Below are positions 1 to 5,987 of a stretch of DNA of 9,714 nucleotides, one piece after another. Origin of the DNA: Oscillospiraceae bacterium (lineage in GTDB: Bacteria; Bacillota_A; Clostridia; Oscillospirales; JAAYXM01); assembly GCA_017408185.1 (NCBI GenBank), contig JAFQVE010000445.1, positions 1-9,714 of the forward strand, given 5' to 3'. Each line of letters begins with the position of its first letter. Positions within the stretch are counted from its first letter, which is position 1. The notes under the pieces were generated by a model. The model was not told where the DNA came from and ran no database searches. It was given only the letters and a program-made list of their open reading frames with translations. A program made the position numbers and the translations under genes.

Positions 1-1626
1 GCGAAGTGAGCGAAGATTTGTTCCGGGCTTGCCTTCACCGCAATACACAATCGGTCCGCGCTGCAGTGCTACCCTGCCGCCGTTTGCAATTACGTTGGGA
101 TTTGCCTGCACAAAGAACGGTTCCATCTCAAACGATACGTTTATCTCGCCCTGCGGATTTTCGACATACGCATAGCCGTTTCTTATCTCATACGGGCGGT
201 CGATAGTGTAATTATCGCACCACGCAGGGATGCGGATTGCGAGATTCTTTATATCACCCGATACAGAGAATGAGATATCTCCGTTTTTCGGATACTCTGT
301 TTTCTGCGTAATTTTCACGTTGCCGCAATTAAGATCTCCCGCTCCGAACTGGTTTACAAAAACCGTATCTCCACTTACAGAATAGAAATATTCCTCAATT
401 GATGCTATATGCCTTAAGATATTGGGCGGGCAACAGGAGCACTCAAACACCTCAACACGCTGTTGAATCGGCTGATATGTCGGCGGCTCGTCGAATATAT
501 CGTAGCGTGAAAGCAGGCGCGGGTCGATTTCCAGCGGGTTTGTGTAGAAAAACTTTCTTCCGTCAAGAGAGACACCCGAGAGCATACCGTTATACATAAC
601 GCGTTCTATTATATCGGCATATTTTGCGTCAATTTCAAGTTCCGACATACGGCGGCAGAAATACATCATCGCAATCGCCGCACAGGTCTCGGTATATGCA
701 ACGTCGTTGGGAAGGTCATACGCATGAGTGAAGCGTTCGCCGTAACGGTCAGAGCCGACACCGCCGGTTATGTACATTTTGCGCTCTGTTATATCTTTAA
801 ACAGGTTTTTGCATATATTGAGAAGTTCGCTATCATCAAGCTCTCCCGCAAGGTCTGCCATTGCACTGTACATATAGAGCGCTCTTACGCAATGCCCCAC
901 CGCCTCACGCTGTTCGCGCACGGGCTTGTGGCTTTGGAACTCTTCATCGGGATAAATTTTATTCGGATATTCGGGAAGGCACATGTGCTCTTCGTGACGT
1001 CCGCGCTCTTCAATGAAGTAGCGCGAAAGCTCAAGATACTTTTTATCTTCTGTTTCTTTATAAAGCTTAAAGAGCGCAAGCTCTATTTCCTGATGCCCGG
1101 GCGTGAAAAATTTTGCACTCTTTTCTTTCAAAAAAACATCATACACGTAATCGACATAACGCAGGATAAGTGAGAAAAGCTTATCCTTGCCCGTTGCCTT
1201 TTTGTAAGCTATTGCCGCTTCGATAAAGTGGCCGAGGCAATACAGCTCGTGGTTGTTGCGGTTGGTGAAACGCGCATCCGGGTCAATGTTTATGTAGTAG
1301 GAATTAAAATAGCCGCACGGCAAGATATTTTTTTCGATATTGTCGACCGTTTCGTCAACTATCGCCTCAAGTTCCGGTGCCTTTTCCCGGGCGGTTATAT
1401 ACGCCACGCCCTCAATCCATTTTGCAACGTCGCTGTCCCAATATTCGTGGGGACGATTTGGCTTCCCTTCCTTCCAGTTGCACGCTATCGCATCAAAGCG
1501 TCCGGTATCGCGAAATCGCTCATACACGGCGCGCGCCGTGACGTTGCGGTTTATTTCCTGACGTTTTTTCCAAAAGCCGCCGGAAAGCGTAAGTTCGGTG
1601 AAATCTATGTGTTTTGCTTTTAGCAT
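1..1626 (-). CDS. GH127 family beta-L-arabinofuranosidase, C-terminus cut by window edge
   Basis: This is an open frame of 542 codons with no stop, running off the left edge; family members are about 650 residues, so roughly 100 C-terminal residues are missing. It should hydrolyse terminal beta-L-arabinofuranosyl residues from small arabino-oligosaccharides. No signal peptide is visible (the start reads MLKAKHIDF), so it probably acts in the cytoplasm on imported oligosaccharides. The catalytic features of the founding enzyme HypBA1 are all present with matching local spacing: acid/base Glu297 in GERFT; then, 16 residues on, Glu313 and Cys315 in ETCA; and Cys398-Cys399 in CSCCPPN. Glu313, Cys315, Cys398 and Cys399 correspond to the zinc site, and Cys398 to the proposed cysteine nucleophile. 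The helical-barrel motifs ELYCLGHF, GHQEIELAL and EAVGHCVRALY are also seen. The ATG at 1624-1626 follows a GGAGG ribosome site. The exact linkage cleaved is not certain, because the family has several specificities. Confidence 0.93.
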   Translation of the reverse strand, partial: MLKAKHIDFTELTLSGGFWKKRQEINRNVTARAVYERFRDTGRFDAIACNWKEGKPNRPHEYWDSDVAKWIEGVAYITAREKAPELEAIVDETVDNIEKNILPCGYFNSYYINIDPDARFTNRNNHELYCLGHFIEAAIAYKKATGKDKLFSLILRYVDYVYDVFLKEKSAKFFTPGHQEIELALFKLYKETEDKKYLELSRYFIEERGRHEEHMCLPEYPNKIYPDEEFQSHKPVREQREAVGHCVRALYMYSAMADLAGELDDSELLNICKNLFKDITERKMYITGGVGSDRYGERFTHAYDLPNDVAYTETCAAIAMMYFCRRMSELEIDAKYADIIERVMYNGMLSGVSLDGRKFFYTNPLEIDPRLLSRYDIFDEPPTYQPIQQRVEVFECSCCPPNILRHIASIEEYFYSVSGDTVFVNQFGAGDLNCGNVKITQKTEYPKNGDISFSVSGDIKNLAIRIPAWCDNYTIDRPYEIRNGYAYVENPQGEINVSFEMEPFFVQANPNVIANGGRVALQRGPIVYCGEGKPGTNLRSLR

Positions 1627-1666
1627 TTTTACCTCCGGTGAAAATACATTTCTATTCTGTAATTTA

Positions 1667-1695
1667 ATTCTAATAAATTTCAAATTGTTTATCAA
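1667..1695 (-). promoter_or_regulatory. Sigma-A promoter of the GH127 gene
   Basis: On the minus strand a -35 box TTGATA (1690-1695) is separated by exactly 17 bases from a -10 box TAGAAT (1667-1672). Transcription would start near 1660, giving a leader of about 35 bases before the ATG. Each box differs from consensus at one position. It lies in AT-rich DNA just upstream of the gene. Confidence 0.65.
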
Positions 1696-1703
1696 TGAAC
1701 AAT
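1684..1703. repeat. Inverted repeat overlapping the GH127 -35 box (possible operator)
   Basis: The arms ATTGTT (1684-1689) and AACAAT (1698-1703) are perfect complements separated by 8 bases, and they bracket the -35 box at 1690-1695. A repressor bound here would block RNA polymerase. Six-base arms in AT-rich DNA can arise by chance, so this is only a candidate. Confidence 0.3.
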
Positions 1704-1714
1704 AAATGTAAATA

Positions 1715-1726
1715 GTGAGAAAAAAC
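1715..1726 (+). promoter_or_regulatory. Second copy of the 12-base motif, upstream of the GH127 promoter
   Basis: GTGAGAAAAAAC here is identical to minus-strand bases 3127-3138. It sits in the AT-rich gap upstream of the GH127 -35 box (1690-1695), in the opposite orientation relative to its promoter compared with the other copy. Co-regulation of the two minus-strand units is a possible reading. Confidence 0.3.
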
Positions 1727-1765
1727 GACTTATTTCATAATTGTTACACTGAAATTTCGATTGAA

Positions 1766-1795
1766 CAGAAAAGGACACCGCAAATTGCGGTGTCC
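1766..1795 (-). terminator. Rho-independent terminator after the TIM-barrel gene
   Basis: A perfect 9-bp GC-rich stem (GGACACCGC, 1773-1781, paired with 1787-1795) closes a 5-base loop. On the minus strand it is followed by TTTTCTGTTC. It lies 35 bases beyond the stop codon of the TIM-barrel gene and upstream of the GH127 promoter, so it separates the two units. Confidence 0.8.
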
Positions 1796-1829
1796 CGAAG
1801 CAACAAATATTTTTCCGTCATTTTCGTGT

Positions 1830-2639
1830 TTACTCGCTCGCCTTTTTCCAACACTCAACAAGCTCACGGCAATCAGCCGCGGTCGGATCTTTACCACCGA
1901 AACCTACTTCAAATAGAATCGGTCCTTCATAGCCCGCATCATCAAGTGCGCCAAGTATACGTTTCCAGTCTATAACTCCGCGCCCCGGGAACCAGTGACG
2001 TTCCCACTCACCGTCATAATCGGAAATGTGGGTGGTGAGAATATACTTGCCCACCGCTCTGACAAAGCCTTCGTTGTCGGAACCGAGAAAATGGTTTGAA
2101 TCATAGCAAACACCAAGGTTATCACGTCCGACGCTTTCCATTATATAAAGCATCTCCTCTGCCGAGCTTCCTATCCAGCCCGGCATAAGGTCTTCAACGG
2201 CAACCTTTATCCCGAGCGGAGCGCAGAAATCGCACAGCTTTTTGAGATAATCAATAAACGCTTCAATACGCGCGGGAAGTTCCTCCGAAATAACGCGCAT
2301 ACTGCCGTGGATTACAACTGTTTTTATTCCGGTTCTGCGGAATATTTCTATAAGCCGCTTTGTATTTTCAAGCGTATCCTCACGCAAATCCGTCCGAAGT
2401 GCCGATGGTTGAAAATTAAAGAACTCACTCGTTGCAAACGGAAGATGAAAAGAATTAATCCTCACACCATATTTTTCGGACAGACGCACAAACTCATCGG
2501 TTACCTCCGAAAAATCGGCGAAATATTCCTCTTTCGGGCTTTCCGGGCGGACGACAACATATTCCACGCAATCAAAAAGTCCCGATGCAAAGACCTCTTC
2601 TTTCGGATATTTAAGAGATATTCCAAGCTTTCTTTCCAT
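1830..2639 (-). CDS. Sugar phosphate isomerase/epimerase-like TIM-barrel protein (xylose isomerase-like, PF01261 type)
   Basis: This 269-residue protein matches the usual length of the AP-endonuclease-2/xylose-isomerase-like barrel family, whose members isomerise or epimerise sugars and keto-sugars using one divalent metal. The four expected metal ligands are present: Glu149 in VAVED, Asp180 in CYDSNH, His204 in THISDYDG and Glu244 in LFEVG. Further family motifs are VVIHGS (His111) and the PGRGVIDW loop near 218-225. The spacing resembles D-tagatose 3-epimerase-type enzymes, but the substrate cannot be read from sequence; the neighbourhood suggests an arabinose- or uronate-derived sugar. The ATG at 2637-2639 follows an AAAGGAG site that overlaps the stop codon of the upstream nitrilase remnant, so the two are probably co-transcribed and translationally linked. 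A terminator follows at 1766-1795. Confidence 0.85.
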   Translation of the reverse strand: MERKLGISLKYPKEEVFASGLFDCVEYVVVRPESPKEEYFADFSEVTDEFVRLSEKYGVRINSFHLPFATSEFFNFQPSALRTDLREDTLENTKRLIEIFRRTGIKTVVIHGSMRVISEELPARIEAFIDYLKKLCDFCAPLGIKVAVEDLMPGWIGSSAEEMLYIMESVGRDNLGVCYDSNHFLGSDNEGFVRAVGKYILTTHISDYDGEWERHWFPGRGVIDWKRILGALDDAGYEGPILFEVGFGGKDPTAADCRELVECWKKASE

Positions 2640-2654
2640 TTTTCTTATACTCCT

Positions 2655-3062
2655 TTACAAATTCTGTCTCGCCATATTGGCAAAGTTTTCATAAAAATAA
2701 AAATCATAGCAGGTGAGAAAACCAAACCGAATGCCGTCTATCTCAATAACCGTAGGTAAAGTATGCTCGTATGTATACTCAGCATCAAGCTTTGTTATCA
2801 CCTCTTCGTTTCGAACAAGATGTTCTTTGTAATACTTACCGACAGTTTCTCCGTTGCGGTCAATCGCAACTGTTGTGTTCCAAAGTCCTGTTTCTGTCAT
2901 CTGACGAACATTTACAAATACAATCGCGTTGCATCTTTTTGCTGTTTCGCGGCACTCTTTTATTACGTTTTCGCTATATTTTGCAACACTTTCTCTTTCT
3001 TCTTCAAGCGTTGATGCCCTACACGGAATATCGCTGCATTCAGGCACACATTCATTTTCCAT
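2655..3062 (-). pseudogene. Nitrilase-family (carbon-nitrogen hydrolase) remnant, truncated at both ends
   Basis: The 135-codon frame matches only the middle of a carbon-nitrogen hydrolase, a family usually about 270 residues long that cleaves amides or nitriles with a Glu-Lys-Cys triad. Lys79 (in KYYKEHL) and Cys118 (in FLTCYDFYF) are recognisable as the catalytic Lys and Cys. The N-terminal part that should carry the catalytic Glu (the FPE motif) is absent; upstream of the ATG the frame meets a TAG after eight codons, with no FPE. The C-terminal half is also gone: the frame ends ARQNL-stop and the next gene begins 15 bases later. An enzyme with this fold should therefore be inactive. A strong promoter and an AGAGG-type ribosome site are kept, so the fragment may still be expressed, perhaps mainly as a translated leader for the TIM-barrel gene. 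Whether it is a decaying gene or a repurposed short protein is open. Confidence 0.7.
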
Positions 3063-3087
3063 TTTCCTCTGTTTTGTAATTATCTAC

Positions 3088-3116
3088 AGTATACATTACG
3101 AAAATTTCAATGTCAA
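3088..3116 (-). promoter_or_regulatory. Near-consensus sigma-A promoter of the nitrilase remnant / TIM-barrel unit
   Basis: On the minus strand the -35 box is TTGACA (3111-3116, perfect), followed by a 17-base spacer and the -10 box TATACT (3088-3093). The predicted start near 3081 leaves a leader of about 20 bases before the ATG at 3060-3062. It would drive both the truncated nitrilase frame and the TIM-barrel gene. Confidence 0.75.
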
Positions 3117-3126
3117 TCACCATATT

Positions 3127-3138
3127 GTTTTTTCTCAC
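3127..3138 (-). promoter_or_regulatory. 12-base motif shared with the GH127 promoter region (possible regulator site)
   Basis: The motif GTGAGAAAAAAC on the minus strand ends 10 bases upstream of the -35 box at 3111-3116. The identical 12 bases occur on the plus strand at 1715-1726, 19 bases upstream of the GH127 -35 box. Activators of the AraC type typically bind just upstream of -35, and an AraC gene lies next door at 3199-3990. The link is inference, and the A-run weakens its significance. Confidence 0.3.
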
Positions 3139-3163
3139 CAAATACACTTTTTTCTCCTCACAG

Positions 3164-3187
3164 CTTGTCGGCAATTTTATTGACAAG
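3164..3187. repeat. Short interrupted hairpin between the first AraC gene and the nitrilase remnant
   Basis: The arms CTTGT/ACAAG (3164-3168, 3183-3187) enclose CAAT/ATTG (3172-3175, 3179-3182) with a three-base bulge and a three-base loop. It lies just past the stop codon of the regulator at 3199. Neither strand has a T-run after it, so it is not a standard terminator. It could be a weak 3'-end structure or chance. Confidence 0.3.
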
Positions 3188-3198
3188 ACGAAAGGACG

Positions 3199-3990
3199 CT
3201 ATTTATTATTCATATGGATTTTAAAATACATATTGCGGAAGCTTGTGGGAGACATGTTTTCGTGGTACTTGAAGAATTTAACGAAAAGGTTTTCATCTCC
3301 GAAGCCAAGCTCAAAAGCAATTTGCTTTACGCTAAGTTCAGTGGTGAGAAGAAGCTCCTTCGCACATTTGATTCGCTCGCTGTTTATATAATCCTTAAGC
3401 GTCTTTCCGGAATATTTCTTAAACAGGCGGCTTATGTATGTTTTATTATAACCGAAAATGTCGGCGAGGTCTGAAACCTTCATATCACAGCGAATGTTCA
3501 TTCTCACCCATTCAGAGATTTTCGTAAACGCAACAGTCGGCGCAGCTTCGTTTGCCTTTCCTACCGACGCAAGGTGAGCAATGATACTTCCGCACGATAA
3601 ATCCTTTGCGTAATCCGGCATTGCATTTGTGTTCGCCACATGCAGAAGCTCGCGGAAAAGATTGAGCGTTATATAGTCACCCTCGCAAGCTGTTATTTTT
3701 TCAAGACCGAAGAAGGAGATATTATCTGTAATGAAGTGAACCCAGAAAAACTCGGTTATCCCATCGCTCGGCCGGCTTCCGGTATGCAACGTTCCCGGAA
3801 GAAGAAGCATTGCATCTCCGCGGGAAAGCGTATATTCGCGCCCGTCTTCCTCAATATAGACCTTGCCTTGAGTTACATAAATTATTTCATAGCTGTCAAT
3901 CGTGCGGCGCGGGTGAATCCACTGTTGCTCGGTGGAAAACAGTCCTGCCGATACGTATTCAAGCGTTATGCCGTTATCTATATGTATCAT
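3199..3990 (-). CDS. AraC/XylS family transcriptional regulator (first)
   Basis: This 263-residue protein has the standard two-part layout. Residues 1 to about 140 form a cupin-like sugar-binding domain, with the typical SYEIIYVTQGKVYI strand, SRGDAMLLLPGTLH turn and FFWVHF strand. Residues about 155-258 form the double helix-turn-helix DNA-binding domain. The first helix-turn-helix lies near 171-192 (VSDLADIFGYNKTYISRLFKK). The second lies near 220-242 (SVKQIAFELGF...FVKFF), followed by the family signature MSPTSFR. The ATG at 3988-3990 follows GGAGGTGA with a 7-base gap to the start from the GGAGG core. It lies upstream of, and on the same strand as, the TIM-barrel unit, which has its own promoter. 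It probably controls that unit and/or the GH127 gene; the inducer is unknown. Confidence 0.92.
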   Translation of the reverse strand: MIHIDNGITLEYVSAGLFSTEQQWIHPRRTIDSYEIIYVTQGKVYIEEDGREYTLSRGDAMLLLPGTLHTGSRPSDGITEFFWVHFITDNISFFGLEKITACEGDYITLNLFRELLHVANTNAMPDYAKDLSCGSIIAHLASVGKANEAAPTVAFTKISEWVRMNIRCDMKVSDLADIFGYNKTYISRLFKKYSGKTLKDYINSERIKCAKELLLTTELSVKQIAFELGFGDENLFVKFFKYHENMSPTSFRNMYFKIHMNNK

Positions 3991-4015
3991 TTTTTCACCT
4001 CCGGCTTCTGCTTTT

Positions 4016-4044
4016 ATATTAACTCAACGGAGAGATTTTGTCAA
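4016..4044 (-). promoter_or_regulatory. Consensus-like sigma-A promoter of the first AraC gene
   Basis: On the minus strand TTGACA (4039-4044, perfect) is followed by 17 bases and TAATAT (4016-4021). Transcription would begin near 4009, about 20 bases before the ATG. The -35 box directly abuts the T-run of the terminator at 4045-4087, so the upstream cassette ends exactly where this unit begins. Confidence 0.7.
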
Positions 4045-4087
4045 TAAAAAACGGAGTGCGGCACATTCATTTTTACCACATCTCCGT
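4045..4087 (-). terminator. Rho-independent terminator of the DUF3990/DUF3791 cassette
   Basis: On the minus strand ACGGAG pairs with CTCCGT (4082-4087 with 4051-4056). Inside it a five-pair stem, TGTGG with CCGCA, includes one G-U pair and is offset by one bulged A. A T-run follows at once (4046-4051). It lies 15 bases after the DUF3791 stop codon. Confidence 0.8.
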
Positions 4088-4102
4088 ATTTTATATTGTT
4101 TG

Positions 4103-4306
4103 TTAATTTTTCCTCACATTTATAAACGCATCGATATCTTCGATAATATACGCTCTTCCGGTAGTATGCAAAACATCAAAGCATGTTCCAAGGTAATCAA
4201 GAACGCCATACTTTTTAAACAAGAGCATCGCTTCTCTCCCTCCAAGCTTTTTTTCAGCTCGATACGCTTCAAAACAAAAAGACTTGAACTCCAAAGTTTT
4301 AGACAT
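4103..4306 (-). CDS. DUF3791 family small protein, last gene of the three-gene cassette
   Basis: This 67-residue protein has the DUF3791 pattern: an N-terminal helix, then LLFKKYGVLDYLGTCFDVLHTTGRAYIIEDIDAFINVR, which is essentially the whole domain. No membrane segment or catalytic motif is visible. DUF3791 genes are commonly found next to DUF3990 genes in clostridia, and this copy is third in that arrangement. Its ATG (4304-4306) is only 3 bases after the stop of the preceding gene, with a GGAGG site inside that gene's last codons, so the two are translated together. It could be the antitoxin or an adaptor for the DUF3990 protein; the sequence does not decide. Family assignment is from recognition of the pattern and is fairly secure; the role is inference. 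Confidence 0.8.
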   Translation of the reverse strand: MSKTLEFKSFCFEAYRAEKKLGGREAMLLFKKYGVLDYLGTCFDVLHTTGRAYIIEDIDAFINVRKN

Positions 4307-4309
4307 ATG

Positions 4310-4543
4310 TTACACCTCCGGTAAAATCAATCTTCCCTCTCGCTCTTCATTGAAAAGCCGCGCAAGCATAACGGCACTGTACTGCCACACTTTTGTTTCT
4401 TCTCTTTCCAAATAGGAATATAGCTTAGACTGCGTAAATCTTTCCATCGCTGTATTCTCAGACCAATCATTGAGCTCCATAATTTTCGATGTCACATTAG
4501 CTGTAATCCCATACAGAAGGGTTTCAAAACTTCTTTCATTCAT
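4310..4543 (-). CDS. Uncharacterised 77-residue protein, middle gene of the DUF3990/DUF3791 cassette
   Basis: The product is unrecognised as a named family, but the pattern (FETLLYGIT near the start, SKLYSYLEREETKVWQYSAVMLARLF in the second half, PEV at the end) resembles small proteins found beside DUF3990 genes. It is predicted to be soluble, helical and charged, with no cysteines and no membrane segment. A longer frame opening with TTG at 4562-4564 is possible. The ATG at 4541-4543 is preferred because a CGGAGG site lies 9 bases before it, inside the extra codons of the longer version. The start overlaps the end of the DUF3990 gene by 8 bases (ATGAATGA), a standard translational-coupling arrangement. 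By position it is a candidate antitoxin or immunity partner; this is inference. Confidence 0.75.
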   Translation of the reverse strand: MNERSFETLLYGITANVTSKIMELNDWSENTAMERFTQSKLYSYLEREETKVWQYSAVMLARLFNEEREGRLILPEV

Positions 4544-5024
4544 TGTCGAATTCCTCCGTATCAAGATATTTCAAATATTCAAGCGACTTGTCAGTATGAA
4601 ACAAAATCTGATCACACAAGTTTTCGGTTTTAAGCTTTTTCAGTGCCGTTTGCTTATCCACATCCCCATTTTCATACTCAACAACAACCCTGTAAACCTT
4701 ATCATCTGCAACCGGGCCGATAACTATATCATAATTCCCTGTTTGCTGCCCGCTCCTGTTCTTACAAATAAAATCAAGCCATTTTTCATCTGCGACAGCG
4801 AATTGAATAACCACAAGATCCCGCTTTGCTCTTTCGATATCAAAGTCATATCTACTGACATATTTAATTCTGCTGTTATTTCGATAACAAACCTTAACTG
4901 CCCATTTATTTGCTTGATATCGACTTGTAGTTACATAAAAACCACCGCCGAAATCCAACGGACGCGCTGCCTCAAAAATTTTCGGAACATCGACAAGAAC
5001 ATCACTGCCATGGTAACAAATCAC
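4536..5024 (-). CDS. DUF3990 family protein, ADP-ribosyltransferase-like (putative toxin/effector)
   Basis: This 162-residue protein opens with ICYHGS, has LDFGGGFYVTTSRYQANKWA at 23-42 and NYDIVIGPVADDKVY at 98-111, and ends with CDQILFHT near 137-144. These are the hallmarks of DUF3990, a domain usually grouped with the ADP-ribosyltransferase fold. By analogy with PARP/Tpt1-like enzymes, His5, Tyr30 and Gln139 could be the NAD-binding/catalytic H-Y-Q residues; that assignment is inference. The target is unknown. The GTG start (5022-5024) has a perfect AAGGAGG site 7 bases upstream. It is first in a three-gene operon with its own promoter and terminator, as expected for a toxin-antitoxin or defence-type unit. 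The region looks poorer in GC than the sugar operon: one 60-base line inside it (4621-4680) has 23 G/C, against 36 in a line of the RraA-like gene (8041-8100). This hints at separate acquisition. Confidence 0.8.
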   Translation of the reverse strand: MICYHGSDVLVDVPKIFEAARPLDFGGGFYVTTSRYQANKWAVKVCYRNNSRIKYVSRYDFDIERAKRDLVVIQFAVADEKWLDFICKNRSGQQTGNYDIVIGPVADDKVYRVVVEYENGDVDKQTALKKLKTENLCDQILFHTDKSLEYLKYLDTEEFDNE

Positions 5025-5052
5025 AACACGACCTCCTTATATCTTTAATATC

Positions 5053-5082
5053 ATTATACCACCTGATTGCATATAAAATCAA
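5053..5082 (-). promoter_or_regulatory. Extended -10 promoter of the DUF3990 cassette
   Basis: On the minus strand the -10 box is a perfect TATAAT (5053-5058) preceded by TGG, which gives the extended TGnTATAAT form. A TTGATT -35 box (5077-5082) lies 18 bases upstream. Transcription would start near 5046, about 22 bases before the GTG start. No clear operator dyad was seen here. Confidence 0.7.
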
Positions 5083-5138
5083 GTTCTTTACATAAAAGCC
5101 ATGCTATAAAGCTAAGTATACTCTTATCCTTAGGGTTT

Positions 5139-5936
5139 CTAATATATCCCGCTGGTGTTTTTGCGGTAGGTTCCGGGAGTAAAGCCGCAAAGCTTTTTGA
5201 AAAGTATTTTAAAATGGGACGGGGAGCGAAATCCGCACTCATCTGCAATTTCCTCAAGCGTCAGGTTGCTGTCACTGAGAAGGTTTTTTGCACGGTTTAT
5301 GCGAATTCCGGTAAGCCATTCATGCGGCGTCTGCCCCGTTTCCTGTCGGAAAAGGCGCATTATATGGATATGCGAATATCCGGAAAGCTCTCCGAGCTTT
5401 TCAAGCGTTATTCCCTCTTTATAGTTTTCTTCCATATATCCGATACAGAGCCTTACTGCATCGGAATATTTTTTCTTTGAATGAAGTGAATGGAAAAGCT
5501 CGAAGATAAGCTGCATCAGAAGCGCATTGCAATGAAGCTTTTCGGAAGCATCGTTACTTCGACAGCAGCGTATTATCTCCTCAAACAGATGAGCAGTCTC
5601 TCCGCGCGTTGAAAAATACGCCGGAATGTTATCAAGTATCTGATTTTCGTATACAACATTGTTTTCCCCGAAATCAAACACAAGGGTATAGCACTTATAT
5701 TTCGGTGCGCTGTTTAATTGCGTTCCGGGCTTGGAAAAGCGTATGTCTCCGTAATGCACGGGATACGCTTCGTCCTCAATGAATATACGTCCGTCTCCGC
5801 CGAGATAGAAACCAAGCTCGTAAACATACGTTATTCGCTTGCGCTTTATCGGATTTTTGTGCCGATACTGAAACTCACGCGCGTCGATAATTCTCGGAAG
5901 CATCTGCTCTATCGGAAGCTCAACATACTTCACCAC
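5139..5936 (-). CDS. AraC/XylS family transcriptional regulator (second), divergent from the uronate operon
   Basis: The protein is about 265 residues. The N-terminal half is a cupin-like sensor (ITYVYELGFYLGGDGRIFIEDEAYPVHYGDIRFSKPGTQ). The C-terminal third is the double helix-turn-helix: first unit near residues 176-198 (GITLEKLGELSGYSHIHIMRLFRQ), second near 225-248 (NLTLEEIADECGFRSPSHFKILFKK), then the FTPGTYRK signature. The frame is open from a GTG at 5940-5942, but the only good ribosome site, GAGGTGA, overlaps that codon. The next in-frame GTGs (5934-5936 or 5931-5933) sit 5 or 8 bases after the GAGG core and are better starts; 5936 is used here. It is transcribed away from uxaC across a shared 150-base gap, the usual position for a local regulator, so it most likely senses a uronate or oligosaccharide and controls the operon. 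No clear terminator follows it. Confidence 0.9.
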   Translation of the reverse strand: MVKYVELPIEQMLPRIIDAREFQYRHKNPIKRKRITYVYELGFYLGGDGRIFIEDEAYPVHYGDIRFSKPGTQLNSAPKYKCYTLVFDFGENNVVYENQILDNIPAYFSTRGETAHLFEEIIRCCRSNDASEKLHCNALLMQLIFELFHSLHSKKKYSDAVRLCIGYMEENYKEGITLEKLGELSGYSHIHIMRLFRQETGQTPHEWLTGIRINRAKNLLSDSNLTLEEIADECGFRSPSHFKILFKKLCGFTPGTYRKNTSGIY

Positions 5937-5968
5937 ACTCACCTCATGTTAAAAAATCGAACCTTTTT

Positions 5969-5987
5969 GTAAATATAGCGAATTTAC
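5969..5987. repeat. Inverted repeat overlapping the uxaC -35 box (possible operator)
   Basis: GTAAAT (5969-5974) and ATTTAC (5982-5987) are perfect complements separated by 7 bases, and the right arm covers the candidate -35 box of the uxaC promoter. It could be a regulator site in the divergent gap. Short AT-rich arms make chance a real alternative. Confidence 0.3.

Noticed and set aside
724..1173. Plus-strand open frame of 149 codons
   Set aside because: It lies antisense within the GH127 gene, whose catalytic motifs read cleanly on the minus strand. It has no ribosome site and a low-complexity hydrophobic product.
3164..3187. Terminator of the first AraC gene
   Set aside because: The hairpin has a bulge, a short stem and no T-run on either strand. 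It is kept only as a weak inverted repeat.
3063..3198. Missing N-terminus of the nitrilase in another frame (frameshift rather than deletion)
   Set aside because: In the frame of the fragment a TAG lies eight codons before the ATG, no FPE motif precedes it, and most of the gap is taken up by a good promoter. A simple frameshift does not explain the loss.
4470..5048. Plus-strand open frame of 192 codons
   Set aside because: It is antisense to the DUF3990 gene, which has a perfect ribosome site, a promoter and recognisable motifs. The antisense product has no recognisable pattern.
5111..5132. CTAAG...CTTAG inverted repeat after the second AraC gene
   Set aside because: The arms are only five bases long and there is no T-run, so a terminator is not supported.
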